Assembly (NCBI RefSeq): GCF_900111645.1
Contig: NZ_FOHQ01000001.1
Location: 505,468 to 569,467 of the forward strand
From: Methanococcoides vulcani
GTDB taxonomy: Archaea; Halobacteriota; Methanosarcinia; Methanosarcinales; Methanosarcinaceae
DNA: 64,000 nucleotides
Direction: 5' to 3'
Shown here piece after piece: positions 63,750-64,000 of this stretch (its first letter is position 1; every line of letters starts with the position of its first letter). A program made the position numbers and the translations under genes. Below the pieces are notes generated by a model, which worked only from the letters and a program-made list of their open reading frames with translations, was not told the DNA's origin and ran no database searches.

Positions 63750-64000
63750 TTAGGAAGCTGGATGTGGATCTCTGTTCCCTTGTTCTCTCCTTCGCTTTCT
63801 GCCCGGATCTTGCCTTTGTGAGCTGTGACGATCTCCTTACAGATATATAAGCCCAGACCGGTACCGCCATATTTGCGTGTTCTGGTAGCATCTATCTGGT
63901 AGAATCGCTGGAAGAGCATTGGAATAAGGTCTGGCGGGATACCTATGCCTGTATCCTTCAGGATGAGATGGAGGTATTCATCCTCCTCTTCAACAGTGAA
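63750..64000 (-). CDS. sensor histidine kinase, C-terminal ATPase domain (partial)
   Basis: Only the last 83 codons are in the window; the gene continues past 64000. The frame shows the G1 box KDTGIGIPP, F box LFQRFYQ, and G2 box YGGTGLGLYICKEIV, then GKIRAESEGENKGTEIHIQLPK and a TAA. These are HATPase_c motifs of a two-component kinase. Its sensor part and partner are outside the window. Confidence 0.9.

Noticed and set aside
1-64000. CRISPR array
   Set aside because: No set of regularly spaced identical repeats was seen; the short direct repeats near promoters are only pairs or triplets.

Overview
The window is chromosomal DNA of a methanogenic archaeon, most likely a methylotrophic member of the Methanosarcinaceae (Methanococcoides/Methanolobus-like; the genus cannot be fixed from the sequence alone). 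The evidence is a complete coenzyme F430 pathway (cfbA-E), archaeal lipid genes (CDP-archaeol synthase, glycerol-1-phosphate dehydrogenase), archaeal purine and tRNA enzymes (PurP, GatD, AlaX, EndA), a Methanosarcina-type duplicated S-layer protein, CcmF-type cytochrome c maturation genes and strong avoidance of TAG stop codons. Base composition is moderately AT-rich. Ribosome-binding sites (GGAGG, GGTGAT) are common; TATA-like boxes are followed by short leaders or none.

Layout. 0-15.2 kb: an S-layer paralogue diverges from a long, tightly coupled operon. The operon carries a secreted protein, two paralogous beta-propeller lipoproteins, a CobN-like chelatase, an ECF-type importer (a fused ectodomain/S-component, a fused double ATPase and EcfT) and an ABC-2 transporter pair. 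I read it as a metal-tetrapyrrole or metallophore uptake and processing locus. 15.2-16 kb holds two decayed transposase fragments. 16.2-20.3 kb: HTH regulator, NapH-like ferredoxin and a giant FAD/Fe-S oxidoreductase. 20.3-21 kb: two pseudogenes. 21-25 kb: FetAB-type metal exporter behind a perfect inverted repeat, a lipoprotein, and two winged-helix proteins, one membrane-anchored with a chagasin-like exterior. 25-37 kb: mostly small housekeeping, redox or hypothetical genes, with tRNA-Leu(CAG).

37-44 kb: argF, purD, a cupin plus hybrid-cluster protein operon, carS-pyrE and rubrerythrin. 44.5-46.6 kb: CcmF split into two genes, with the C-terminal half encoded first; that half has an in-frame TAG and the second gene ends in TAG. 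These are the only TAG codons at CDS ends that I found, so pyrrolysine or read-through is a serious possibility. 46.7-53.8 kb: alaX, then cfbA-cfbE-cfbD-cfbC-cfbB-endA on the minus strand. 54-64 kb: DUF2150, UPF0179, egsA, DUF63, a SpoIIM-like protein, purP, a type IV pilin and a broken pilin copy, gatD, argH and the C-terminus of a histidine kinase.

The most distinctive features are the CobN/ECF/propeller operon, the TAG-bearing ccmF genes, an apparent ACG start in carS, several clean operator-like palindromes (fetAB, the DUF134 gene, hcp, the cobN operon), and an unexplained pair of tandem hairpins at 37.2-37.3 kb.
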